From assembly GCA_021810175.1 (NCBI GenBank), contig JAJZJJ010000032.1, forward strand, positions 1-12,644: a stretch of DNA of 12,644 nucleotides. Direction: 5' to 3'. Below, piece by piece: positions 1-5,990 of the stretch. The stretch's first letter is position 1; each line of letters starts with the position of its first letter. Made by a program: the position numbers and the translations under genes. Source of the stretch: Acidobacteriota bacterium (GTDB taxonomy: Bacteria; Acidobacteriota; Terriglobia; Terriglobales; Acidobacteriaceae). The notes under the pieces were generated by a model that was not told the origin of the DNA, ran no database searches, and saw nothing but the letters and a program-made list of their open reading frames with translations.

Positions 1-104
1 AAACGCATCAGTTACGGTTGCAAATCTCCATCCCCCCATCCGAAACTCTCGCAGTTGCGCGTTTCGACTGCTAACAAATCGCGCCACGGAACCAAAATAG
101 GGGC

Positions 105-132
105 TTGCTCTTCGCGACTTTTTCCATAAATT
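105..132 (+). promoter_or_regulatory. Possible promoter of the 173-aa protein gene
   Basis: A weak sigma-70-like pair: TTGCTC at 105-110, a 16-nt spacer, then TAAATT at 127-132, inside the most AT-rich part of the left edge. Each hexamer matches the consensus at only 3-4 of 6 positions. Transcription from here would give a leader of about 150 nt. This is a visual match only. Confidence 0.22.
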
Positions 133-259
133 AGGGACTCAATAAAGCAAATCTCCTGATTCTCGCGAGCGATGCGGAATTCCCGGCGTGGCCCTTCCCT
201 CAACGAGCCGCCAGATCCGCAGGAGTCCAATCGCTCAACCGGCATCGGGAGAAATACTT

Positions 260-280
260 GCAGAGGGGCACGCGCTCTGC
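260..280 (+). other. Small stem-loop just upstream of a ribosome binding site
   Basis: GCAGAG (260-265) and CTCTGC (275-280) form a perfect 6-bp stem with a 9-nt loop. The stem ends 2 nt before the GGAGG (283-287) that serves the ATG at 292. It could modulate ribosome access, but 6-bp stems occur by chance in GC-rich DNA. Confidence 0.25.
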
Positions 281-291
281 CCGGAGGTTTC

Positions 292-813
292 ATGGTTCCC
301 GAATCCACCGATCTTCACGAATTGTTCACCGGTGTGGTCGAACACTGCTTCACTGCCTACACGCCCGTCCACGACCCCGTGCTCACCGGCTACGTCGCCG
401 GCATCCTCATCGACTTCACCAAAACCGAGCGCCTCTACCCGCTCCGCGACCACGAGGGCCACCCGATCCGCGCGCTGGGCGTCATGCTGGCCGCCTCCGA
501 CCCGGTCAACGGACTGGCCAGTTCCTTCGACGAAGAACGTCGAATCCGCAAGCACATCGGCGACTTCGCGCTCTTCTCCACCGGCATGTACCCGGAATCC
601 ACCCACAAATACGCTGAGGACGCCAGCTTCGCCGAACTGGTCGCCACCGGCAAGGAAAGCTACTACATCGTTTCCCAGTTCGACCTCTTCGAATACGCCC
701 GCGAAGCCGGCCTCTTCGCCCGCCTCGCCGAGCAGTTCGATACCTGCCGCTACGGCCTCTCGAAAGTCCGCGAAGAGCTCACCCGCATGAACGGCCCCAG
801 GCTCCTCATGTAG
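292..813 (+). CDS. Conserved-looking hypothetical protein, 173 aa
   Basis: I cannot assign a function. The start is the ATG at 292, preceded by GGAGG at 283-287 (4-nt gap); the in-frame ATG at 172 adds an unlikely Arg/Pro-rich extension. The product is soluble and mixed in charge, with no signal peptide or membrane segment. It has several patches that read like family motifs: LIDFTKTERLYPLRD near residues 39-53, a charged RRIRKHIGDFALFSTGMYPE segment at about 83-102, and ESYYIVSQFDLFEYA at about 122-136. The pattern recalls uncharacterised single-domain proteins that I believe are widespread in soil bacteria, but this is memory, not a search. Codon use matches the other + strand genes, so there is no sign of recent transfer. 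It converges on hslVU, with a shared terminator between them, so it is not in that operon. Confidence 0.85.
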   Translation: MVPESTDLHELFTGVVEHCFTAYTPVHDPVLTGYVAGILIDFTKTERLYPLRDHEGHPIRALGVMLAASDPVNGLASSFDEERRIRKHIGDFALFSTGMYPESTHKYAEDASFAELVATGKESYYIVSQFDLFEYAREAGLFARLAEQFDTCRYGLSKVREELTRMNGPRLLM

Positions 814-821
814 CGCGCAAC

Positions 822-860
822 AAGCGAAACGGCCCGCGTTCCGGGCCGTTTCTCGCTTTT
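822..860. terminator. Bidirectional intrinsic terminator between convergent genes
   Basis: A long GC-rich hairpin: AAACGGCCCG (827-836) pairs with CGGGCCGTTT (842-851) around a 5-nt loop. The stem then extends as AAGCG (822-826) with CGCTT (854-858), with a 2-nt bulge in the right arm. The right arm ends in TTTT (857-860), giving a good intrinsic terminator for the + strand gene that ends at 813. Read on the - strand it follows the hslU stop codon (874-876) and has a weaker T-rich tail, so it probably serves both converging transcripts. Confidence 0.85.
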
Positions 861-873
861 GTACCTCTTGCGA

Positions 874-2439
874 TTACAGAATGTAGCGCGACAGATCCTG
901 GTCCTTCACAATCGAAGCCACCATCTGCTTCACATATTCCGGATCCACCACTGCCACCTTCTCGCGGCCCGTCGCCGTTTCGCGCTCCACGATCGGCAGC
1001 GGCGCCAGCGGTTCCCATTCGCCCTTCCCGGCCGCGGCCAGATCCACCACGCCGCTCTCCGGCTGCGTCTTCATGTGCTTGATCAGGTCCGGCGCGAGAA
1101 AGCTGATATCGTCCAGCACCTTCTCCATGATCGTGTGCAGCCGCCGCGCGCCAATGTTCTCCGTCGTCTCATTCACGCGGAAGGCGAACTGCGCCATCTC
1201 GGCAATCGCCTCAGGCGTGAACTCCAGCTTCAGCCCCTCGGTTTCCAGCAGCGCCGTCGCCTGCTTCACCAGCGACGACTTCGGCTCCGTAAGAATCCGG
1301 ATGAAGTCCTCCACCGTCAGCGACTTCAACTCCACGCGAATCGGGAACCGCCCCTGCAGCTCCGGAATCAGATCGCTCGGCTTCGACACGTGGAACGCGC
1401 CCGCCGCGATGAACAGGATGTAATCCGTGCGCACCATTCCGTAACGCGTGTTCACCGTCGTGCCTTCCACAATCGGCAGAATGTCCCGCTGCACGCCCTC
1501 GCGCGAAACATCCGGTCCGTGCCCGCCTTCGCGCCCGGCAATCTTGTCGATCTCATCCAGAAAGACAATGCCCGAAGTCTCCACGCGCTCCACGGCCGTC
1601 CGCGTCACCTGGTCCATGTCGATCAGCCGGCTTTCTTCTTCCTGCACCAGATACTCGAACGCCTCGGCGACCTTCATCTTGCGCTTCTTCGTCCGCTGGC
1701 CAAAGATGTTCGGCAGGATATCCTTCAGGTTGATATCCATCTCCTCGACGCCCTGGTTCGAGATGATCTCAAACGACGGCGTACCGCGTTCCCGCACATC
1801 CATCTCCACCATGCGGTCATCCAGCTTGCCCTCGCGGAACTGCTGCCGCAGCTTCTCCCGCGTCCGCTGGTGCGACTCGCTCGCCGGCGGCGTGCTCCCC
1901 GCTGGCGGCGGCAGAATAATCGCTCCGTGCGCATCCGGCGTCTCGTTCCCCGCTGCCGCCGGCGCAGGCTGCGGCGTCGGCGGAGGCAGCAGCAGATCCA
2001 GCAGCCGTTCCTCGGCATTCAGCTCCGCCTTGTCTTCCACCTCTTCCAGCTTTTCCTCGCGCACCATGTCGATGGCAATCTCCACCAGGTCGCGCACCAT
2101 CGACTCCACGTCGCGCCCCACGTAGCCCACTTCCGTGAACTTCGAGGCTTCCACCTTCAGAAACGGCGACCCCGTCAGCTTTGCCAGCCTCCGCGCAATC
2201 TCGGTCTTGCCCACGCCCGTCGGCCCGATCATGATGATGTTCTTCGGCATGATCTCGTCCGCCAGATCCGGCGTCAGCTTCTGCCGCCGCATCCGGTTGC
2301 GCAGCGCGATTGCCACCGCGCGCTTGGCCGCCTTCTGCCCCACAACATACTTGTCCAGCTCAATTACAATTTCGCGCGGAGTCAGCTGGTCGAGCGAAAG
2401 CTCCTGGTCCTCCGCCGCTCCGGGTAAATAAATCGCCAT
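874..2439 (-). CDS. hslU: ATP-dependent protease ATPase subunit HslU (ClpY)
   Basis: AAA+ unfoldase that feeds substrates into the HslV chamber in the cytoplasm. Using the ATG at 2439 (521 aa), the features are: Walker A GPTGVGKT at 72-79; pore loop GYVG at 105-108; Walker B with DEID inside [10 protein letters not shown] (290-299); a probable arginine finger in LQGRF (R364); sensor 2 GARRL (430-434); and the family's C-terminal tail DLSRYIL, which docks into HslV. The ATG has AAGGA 9 nt upstream. The in-frame TTG at 2448 would touch that AAGGA, so it is rejected. At 521 aa it is longer than the usual 440-470. The excess lies in a Pro/Ala-rich insertion in the I-domain (about residues 151-187) and a second insertion of about 40 residues before the C-terminal tail (about 450-493). 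It lies 27 nt downstream of hslV, the classical order. Confidence 0.97.
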   Translation of the reverse strand: MAIYLPGAAEDQELSLDQLTPREIVIELDKYVVGQKAAKRAVAIALRNRMRRQKLTPDLADEIMPKNIIMIGPTGVGKTEIARRLAKLTGSPFLKVEASKFTEVGYVGRDVESMVRDLVEIAIDMVREEKLEEVEDKAELNAEERLLDLLLPPPTPQPAPAAAGNETPDAHGAIILPPPAGSTPPASESHQRTREKLRQQFREGKLDDRMVEMDVRERGTPSFEIISNQGVEEMDINLKDILPNIFGQRTKKRKMKVAEAFEYLVQEEESRLIDMDQVTRTAVERVETSGIVFLDEIDKIAGREGGHGPDVSREGVQRDILPIVEGTTVNTRYGMVRTDYILFIAAGAFHVSKPSDLIPELQGRFPIRVELKSLTVEDFIRILTEPKSSLVKQATALLETEGLKLEFTPEAIAEMAQFAFRVNETTENIGARRLHTIMEKVLDDISFLAPDLIKHMKTQPESGVVDLAAAGKGEWEPLAPLPIVERETATGREKVAVVDPEYVKQMVASIVKDQDLSRYIL

Positions 2440-2466
2440 GGTGCTCAATCCTTCGTGACGCCCGGC

Positions 2467-3084
2467 TTACTCGGCGTGCAGTTCTTCAATTGTCAGCTGG
2501 CTGTTCGTGTAGATGCAGATGTCCCCGGCAATGCGCAGGGACTTCTCGGCTATCTCGCGAGCCCCCAGCTCGGTGTTCTGCATCAGCGCCCGTGCCGCGG
2601 CCGTCGCATACGAGCCGCCGCTGCCGATCGCCAAAATCGATTCGTCCGGCTCAATCACATCGCCCGCGCCGCCCACCAGGAACATCTGGTTCACGTCGGC
2701 CACCACCAGCAGCGCCTCCAGGTTGCGCAGCATCTTGTCCGTGCGCCAATCCTTCGCCAGTTCCACGGCTGCCCGGCCCAGGTTCCCCGCATACTGCTCC
2801 AGCTTCCCTTCAAAACGGCTGAAGAGCGAAAAGGCATCCGCCGTCGACCCCGCAAACCCCGCCAGAACCTTGTCCTGGTACAGCCTCCGGATCTTGCGCG
2901 CCGTATGCTTCATCACGGCATCGCCCATCGTCACCTGGCCGTCCGCCGCCATCACCACGCTGTTCCCGCGCTTCACGCAAAGCACGGTCGTCGACCGGAT
3001 GCGTGGCGCACCAGATGACTCCCGGCTGTCGAGGGAAAAAACACCGCCGGAGCCGGCGGAAAAAGACGACTTGCGTTTCACCAT
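2467..3084 (-). CDS. hslV: ATP-dependent protease peptidase subunit HslV (ClpQ)
   Basis: Threonine peptidase of the HslUV complex, related to proteasome beta subunits. The body matches HslV throughout: [48 protein letters not shown] and GDICIYTN. Numbering from the first Thr of RSTTVLCV (T32 of the precursor) puts Asp at mature position 17 and Lys at 33, as in the family active site, so T32 is the predicted catalytic N-terminal nucleophile. That leaves 31 residues ahead of it (Ser/Arg/Gly-rich), far more than the usual Met or 4-6 residues. The only canonical start codons upstream of T32 are ATG 3084 and GTG 3081, so the extension seems real unless a rare start such as ATC (2998-3000) is used. 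The ribosome binding site before 3084 is weak. It is the first gene of the hslVU operon. Confidence 0.95.
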   Translation of the reverse strand: MVKRKSSFSAGSGGVFSLDSRESSGAPRIRSTTVLCVKRGNSVVMAADGQVTMGDAVMKHTARKIRRLYQDKVLAGFAGSTADAFSLFSRFEGKLEQYAGNLGRAAVELAKDWRTDKMLRNLEALLVVADVNQMFLVGGAGDVIEPDESILAIGSGGSYATAAARALMQNTELGAREIAEKSLRIAGDICIYTNSQLTIEELHAE

Positions 3085-3093
3085 TCTGCTTCA

Positions 3094-3099
3094 AGTATA
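3094..3099 (-). promoter_or_regulatory. Possible -10 box of the hslVU operon
   Basis: On the - strand the hexamer TATACT matches the TATAAT consensus at 5 of 6 positions and ends 9 nt before the hslV ATG at 3084. No -35 match is seen 16-18 nt further upstream. If used, the transcript would start almost at the start codon (leaderless or nearly so), which would agree with the poor ribosome binding site. No CIRCE element (HrcA operator) is visible. Confidence 0.35.
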
Positions 3100-3145
3100 T
3101 CGCCAGCGGCGCGCCCCACCTCGCCGCGCGCCGCTCAAAACACCC

Positions 3146-3163
3146 TCCAGAGTCGTCTCTGGA
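3146..3163. repeat. Perfect 7-bp inverted repeat in the divergent intergenic region
   Basis: TCCAGAG (3146-3152) and CTCTGGA (3157-3163) are perfect inverted arms around TCGT. The site lies about 62 bp upstream of the hslV start and about 140 bp upstream of the divergent gene at 3301. There is no T-run, so it is not a terminator. It could be an operator or a chance palindrome. Confidence 0.4.
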
Positions 3164-3300
3164 TCGCTCTTCCCGCGCCGGAAAACCAAAGTGCGGCACG
3201 CACACCATCCGCATCTCCCAAAGCACCCGCCAATCCACCCGCTCCTGCGGTATCCTTGCCTCTAGCGGGCCCTTGCAGTCAGCCTCCCGCGGAGCGCCGA

Positions 3301-3789
3301 ATGCAACCACTTTCCTTGCGTGACCCCCAGGTTTACGGAACAGCCGCAGCCCTTGCCCTCGGCGCCGGCGCCATCCTTTACCTGGTCTTCCGCAAGCGCC
3401 CTGACGCCGACGAGCTCGAACGCCGCCGCCGCGAATCCCTCGTCCTCACCGGCCGCATCATCGACGGCACCGTGCTCGATACCTCCGACCTCAGCGAAGA
3501 AGATAGCGGACGCAAAGGCGGCATGCGCCTCATCATGTACAAGTACGAGGTCTCCGGCGTCGTCTACGAGTGCTCGCAGGATGTCTCCACCCTCGGCGAC
3601 TACCTCGACATTCACGCCATGCGCCTCGATTATCCCTGCTCGGTGCGCTACAACCCCCACCAGCCCGCCAACAGCATCGTCGTCGCGGAAACCTGGTCCG
3701 GCCTGCGCGATCTGGCTTCCGGCGTCCCCATGCGCCGCGGAATTTCTCCCCACCAGACCCCGCGCCCCACCGGCACCACGTCGGCTTGA
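3301..3789 (+). CDS. Small membrane-anchored protein resembling DUF3592
   Basis: A 162-residue protein. The ATG at 3301 has GGAG at 3291-3294 (6-nt gap), so the in-frame TTG at 3256 is not needed. Residues 11-30 form one hydrophobic membrane segment followed by RKR, which predicts a small outside N-terminus and a cytoplasmic C-terminal domain. Next comes a charged, probably helical stretch (33-47), then a beta-rich domain with KYEVSGVVYEC (81-91) and VRYNPHQPANSIV (115-127). The pairing of 'G-x-x-Y' with a 'V-x-Y-N/D-P-x-x-P' strand is the pattern of the DUF3592 family, whose function is unknown. The C-terminus is a Pro/Arg/Thr-rich tail. It is divergent from hslV, and the CDF gene follows 66 nt later. 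The family call is by eye. Confidence 0.82.
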   Translation: MQPLSLRDPQVYGTAAALALGAGAILYLVFRKRPDADELERRRRESLVLTGRIIDGTVLDTSDLSEEDSGRKGGMRLIMYKYEVSGVVYECSQDVSTLGDYLDIHAMRLDYPCSVRYNPHQPANSIVVAETWSGLRDLASGVPMRRGISPHQTPRPTGTTSA

Positions 3790-3818
3790 ATTCCCCGTTA
3801 TCCCCATAAAAACAACCA

Positions 3819-3847
3819 TTTCCAGCCCTCAATGCAGCATCTAAACT
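3819..3847 (+). promoter_or_regulatory. Possible promoter of the cation efflux gene
   Basis: TTTCCA (3819-3824), a 17-nt spacer and TAAACT (3842-3847), each matching 4 of 6 consensus bases. The -10 box ends 8 nt before the ATG at 3856, so the transcript would begin about at the start codon. This may explain the lack of a good Shine-Dalgarno there (only GGTAG). It would drive both the CDF gene and the nucleoside hydrolase gene behind it. Confidence 0.4.
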
Positions 3848-3855
3848 GGTAGCAG

Positions 3856-4800
3856 ATGCATGTGCATGGCGCACCTACGGCAAAGATGCAACGCGTGCTG
3901 CGAATCTCCTTCGTAGCCACACTCTGTTACACCGTCCTGACCTTCCTCGCCGGCTGGCACGCCCACTCCCTGGCGCTCATTTCAGAGGCTGGCCACAACG
4001 CCTCCGACGCGCTCGCCCTCATCCTCTCCTTCGTCGCCGTCTATTTTCAGGGCCGCCCGCCAAACGACCAGAAAACCTTCGGCTACCAGCGCGCCGGCGT
4101 CCTCGCCGCATTCCTCAACGCCCTCGCCCTCATCGCCATCGCCTTCTGGATCACCGGTGAAGCCATCTACCGCTTCGATCATCCGCATGCCATCGAAGCC
4201 AACATCATGATGATCGTCGCCGCCGCCGGCGTCCTCATGAACGGCGTCATCGCGGCCATGCTCTGGGGCGTCAGCCACGACGTCAACATTCGCAGCGTCT
4301 TCATCCACATGCTCGGCGACACGCTCTCCACTGCCGCCGTCATCCTCGGCGGCCTCGCCATTCTCTACACCGGCATGACCTGGATCGATCCCGCACTCTC
4401 CATCGTCATCGCCGCCATGATCTTCTGGTCCTCCTTCGGCATCGTCCGCGAAACCCTCAACATCCTCCTCGAAGGCGCGCCCCGCGGCATCTCCCTCGAT
4501 CAAATCCGCAAAAACCTGTCAGACATCGAAGGCGTCGTCGACGTGCACGATCTTCACGTCTGGAGCCTCGGCTCCAACAGCCGCGCGCTCGCCATGCACG
4601 TCACCATTCCCGATATCCCGCCTTCGGAAAGCTGCATCATCCTCGACAACATTCGCGATCTGCTCCGCAAAAAATTCCACATCCAGCACACCACCGTGCA
4701 GTTCGAAAATGCTGTCTGCGACATCGCGGACACCTGTGCGGCCCTGCTCGAAGCCGACGAAGCTCACGAGCACACTCACGCCCACGGCCACGTTCACTAA
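3856..4800 (+). CDS. Cation diffusion facilitator (CDF) metal efflux protein, CzcD/ZitB-like
   Basis: Inner-membrane antiporter that exports divalent metal, most likely Zn(II) or Co(II), in exchange for protons. The 314 residues contain six hydrophobic segments (about 15-33, 38-64, 80-105, 116-138, 148-171, 177-197). The transport site is the HxxxD pair: H47 and D51 in segment 2, H151 and D155 in segment 5, the His/Asp set associated with zinc-type CDFs. A cytoplasmic C-terminal domain (about 208-290) carries the family signature DVHDLHVWS. The tail ends in a His-rich run (304-314), and the N-terminus has a short HVH, both possible metal-collecting segments. ATG 3856 keeps HVH; an in-frame ATG at 3886 is an alternative start just before the first membrane segment. 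The nucleoside hydrolase start follows 13 nt after the stop, so the two are probably co-transcribed. Confidence 0.95.
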   Translation: MHVHGAPTAKMQRVLRISFVATLCYTVLTFLAGWHAHSLALISEAGHNASDALALILSFVAVYFQGRPPNDQKTFGYQRAGVLAAFLNALALIAIAFWITGEAIYRFDHPHAIEANIMMIVAAAGVLMNGVIAAMLWGVSHDVNIRSVFIHMLGDTLSTAAVILGGLAILYTGMTWIDPALSIVIAAMIFWSSFGIVRETLNILLEGAPRGISLDQIRKNLSDIEGVVDVHDLHVWSLGSNSRALAMHVTIPDIPPSESCIILDNIRDLLRKKFHIQHTTVQFENAVCDIADTCAALLEADEAHEHTHAHGHVH

Positions 4801-4801
4801 T

Positions 4802-4807
4802 GGGAGG
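4802..4807 (+). promoter_or_regulatory. Strong ribosome binding site that fixes a TTG start
   Basis: GGGAGG lies directly after the CDF stop codon (4798-4800) and 6 nt before TTG 4814. No ATG in the same frame lies nearby, and the TTG opens exactly at the beginning of a signal peptide. The SD therefore decides the start of the nucleoside hydrolase. Confidence 0.75.
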
Positions 4808-4813
4808 CCCGCC

Positions 4814-5818
4814 TTGTTCTCAAAGGCTCCGCTGATTCCGCTCCTGCTTTCACTCGTCTTCGCGCCCATCCCGCTCCTCGCCCAACCCGGAATGACGAGC
4901 GCGCCGGCATCCTCAACGGCAAAGGCCACCGCGCCCCAGAAAATCATCCTCGACACCGACATCGGTGACGACATCGACGACGCTTACGCCCTCGCGCTCG
5001 CGCTCCAGTCCCCCCGGCAGGTCGACCTTCTCGGCATCACCACCGCCTGGGGAAACACCACCCTCCGTGGGCGGCTCGTCCAGCGCTTCCTTGACGTCAC
5101 CGGCCATCGCGGCATCCCCGTCACCGCCGGCCCGCAAACGCACCCCACCGCAACCTTCTCGCAGGCGCACTGGGCTCAGGCGCAGCCTCTGCCGGTCGAC
5201 GGATTCCACAACGCCATCAGCTTCCTCATCCAGCAAATCCATCGCTATCCGCACCAGATCACGCTCGTCGCCATCGCGCCCTACAGCAACATCGGAGCGC
5301 TCATCCGCCGCGACCCCACGGCCTTCCGCCAGCTCAAACGCGTGGTGCTCATGGGCGGCTCCATCCGTCGCGGATACGGCGACCTCGGCTACCGTCCCAG
5401 CCGCGGCCCATCCGCCGAATACAACGTCGCCATGGACATCCCCGCCTCGCAGGCGCTCTTTACCTCCGGCGTGCCCATCTACATGATGCCGCTCGACTCC
5501 ACGCAGTTGAAGCTCGATGAAGTCATGCGCCCCATCCTCTTCGGCGCCGGCACACCCATCACCAACGCCCTCGCCACGCTCACCAATGAGTGGAAGAACT
5601 CCACCCAGCAGTCCACCCCCACGCTCTACGACGCCATGGCCATGGCCTACGTCATCCAGCCCTCGCTCTGCCCCACCACCCCGCTCCACATCGTCGTCAC
5701 CGGCAAGGGCTTCACCCGCGTCACCCCCGGCAAACCCAACGCCAACGTCTGCCTCCACTCCAACTCCAGCGACTTCTTTCATTTCCTGCTCCCGCGCCTG
5801 ATGCGTGGCCAGCCGTGA
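4814..5818 (+). CDS. Secreted nucleoside hydrolase (IU-NH-like)
   Basis: Probable Ca-dependent N-ribosyl hydrolase that splits nucleosides into base and ribose. The TTG start gives 334 aa beginning with a signal peptide (hydrophobic core about 7-22, likely cut after PLLA at 23), so it should be periplasmic or secreted. The metal-binding motif is [13 protein letters not shown] (45-57), the longer 'DIDDA' variant of the usual DTDPGxDDA. Other family landmarks are IAPYSNIG (154-161), VVLMGGSI (177-184), [12 protein letters not shown] (201-212), PLDST (226-230) and LYDAMAMAY (271-279). Asp273 is the expected last metal ligand, but the residue before it is Tyr272, where classical enzymes have the catalytic His. 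The gene sits 13 nt after the CDF gene. Substrate preference (purine, pyrimidine or other ribosides) cannot be read from the sequence. Confidence 0.9.
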   Translation: MFSKAPLIPLLLSLVFAPIPLLAQPGMTSAPASSTAKATAPQKIILDTDIGDDIDDAYALALALQSPRQVDLLGITTAWGNTTLRGRLVQRFLDVTGHRGIPVTAGPQTHPTATFSQAHWAQAQPLPVDGFHNAISFLIQQIHRYPHQITLVAIAPYSNIGALIRRDPTAFRQLKRVVLMGGSIRRGYGDLGYRPSRGPSAEYNVAMDIPASQALFTSGVPIYMMPLDSTQLKLDEVMRPILFGAGTPITNALATLTNEWKNSTQQSTPTLYDAMAMAYVIQPSLCPTTPLHIVVTGKGFTRVTPGKPNANVCLHSNSSDFFHFLLPRLMRGQP

Positions 5819-5863
5819 ACCCCTCCCGGCTCCAACGCGATCCGATAGAAGCGCGACGCGCGG

Positions 5864-5869
5864 TAAAAT
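5864..5869 (+). promoter_or_regulatory. Possible -10 box upstream of prfA
   Basis: TAAAAT matches TATAAT at 5 of 6 positions and stands out in otherwise GC-rich DNA. No good -35 hexamer is seen 16-18 nt upstream. A start about 7 nt downstream would give a prfA leader of about 115 nt that opens with a short ORF at 5876. Confidence 0.4.
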
Positions 5870-5875
5870 AGAACC

Positions 5876-5911
5876 ATGCAGCGGACCCGCCAGCACGGCG
5901 CCCTACTTTAG
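5876..5911 (+). CDS. Possible 11-codon upstream ORF (leader peptide) of prfA
   Basis: ATG at 5876 begins 6 nt after the TAAAAT box and reads [11 protein letters not shown], then TAG at 5909-5911. There is no Shine-Dalgarno, so translation would have to be leaderless. Ending in UAG is notable because only RF1, the product of the next gene, reads UAG. There is no codon-level proof of translation; a short ORF like this arises easily by chance. Confidence 0.22.
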   Translation: MQRTRQHGALL

Positions 5912-5925
5912 CGGCCCTCAGCCGC
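5911..5925 (+). other. Compact GC hairpin at the end of the upstream ORF
   Basis: GCGGC (5911-5915) and GCCGC (5921-5925) form a perfect 5-bp stem with loop CCTCA. The first G is the last base of the UAG codon that closes the short upstream ORF. There is no T-run directly behind it, so it is not an intrinsic terminator by itself; a pyrimidine-rich stretch follows at about 5940-5970. Confidence 0.3.
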
Positions 5926-5990
5926 CCGCACACCCGTCCGCCTTTTCTCCTTCAAATCATTCATTTCCGCGGCTGGAGCGCCTGAATCCC

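Larger units (their letters stand above)
1..291. other. Non-coding stretch before the first gene
   Basis: No convincing coding sequence is seen on either strand. The first 160 bases are clearly richer in A+T than the rest of the window, which fits a promoter region. An open frame with an ATG at 172 runs into the gene at 292, but the extra 40 residues are Arg/Pro-rich, lack a ribosome binding site and look like read-through of leader sequence. The part from about 160 to 291 is therefore probably 5' untranslated leader. No tRNA cloverleaf or other RNA gene could be folded at the left edge. Confidence 0.55.

Noticed and set aside
1..60. Sequence faintly resembling the T-arm and 3' end of a tRNA (GGTTGCAAATC followed by a C-rich run)
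   Set aside because: The five stem positions do not pair and no acceptor stem or CCA arrangement can be drawn.
12..308. 98-residue open frame on the - strand at the left edge
   Set aside because: It has no ribosome binding site, no recognisable motif and covers the leader and RBS of the + strand gene; it is most likely chance.
859..2427. 522-residue open frame on the + strand opposite hslU
   Set aside because: His/Arg/Leu-rich antisense shadow of a clear hslU; high GC with few stop codons explains its length.
2440..2448. TTG at 2448 as the hslU start (three residues longer)
   Set aside because: AAGGA would directly abut this TTG, whereas it lies 9 nt before ATG 2439, the proper place.
3085..3300. 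CIRCE or sigma-32-type control site for hslVU
   Set aside because: I looked for TTAGCACTC-N9-GAGTGCTAA and for clear heat-shock promoter hexamers and found neither.
5911..5925. Hairpin ahead of prfA as an intrinsic terminator of the nucleoside hydrolase gene
   Set aside because: The stem is only 5 bp and no T-run follows within 10 nt.
5805..5990. N-terminal extension of prfA from 5805
   Set aside because: It overlaps the nucleoside hydrolase end and adds Pro/Ser-rich sequence; RF1 of 358 aa from 5991 has the standard length.
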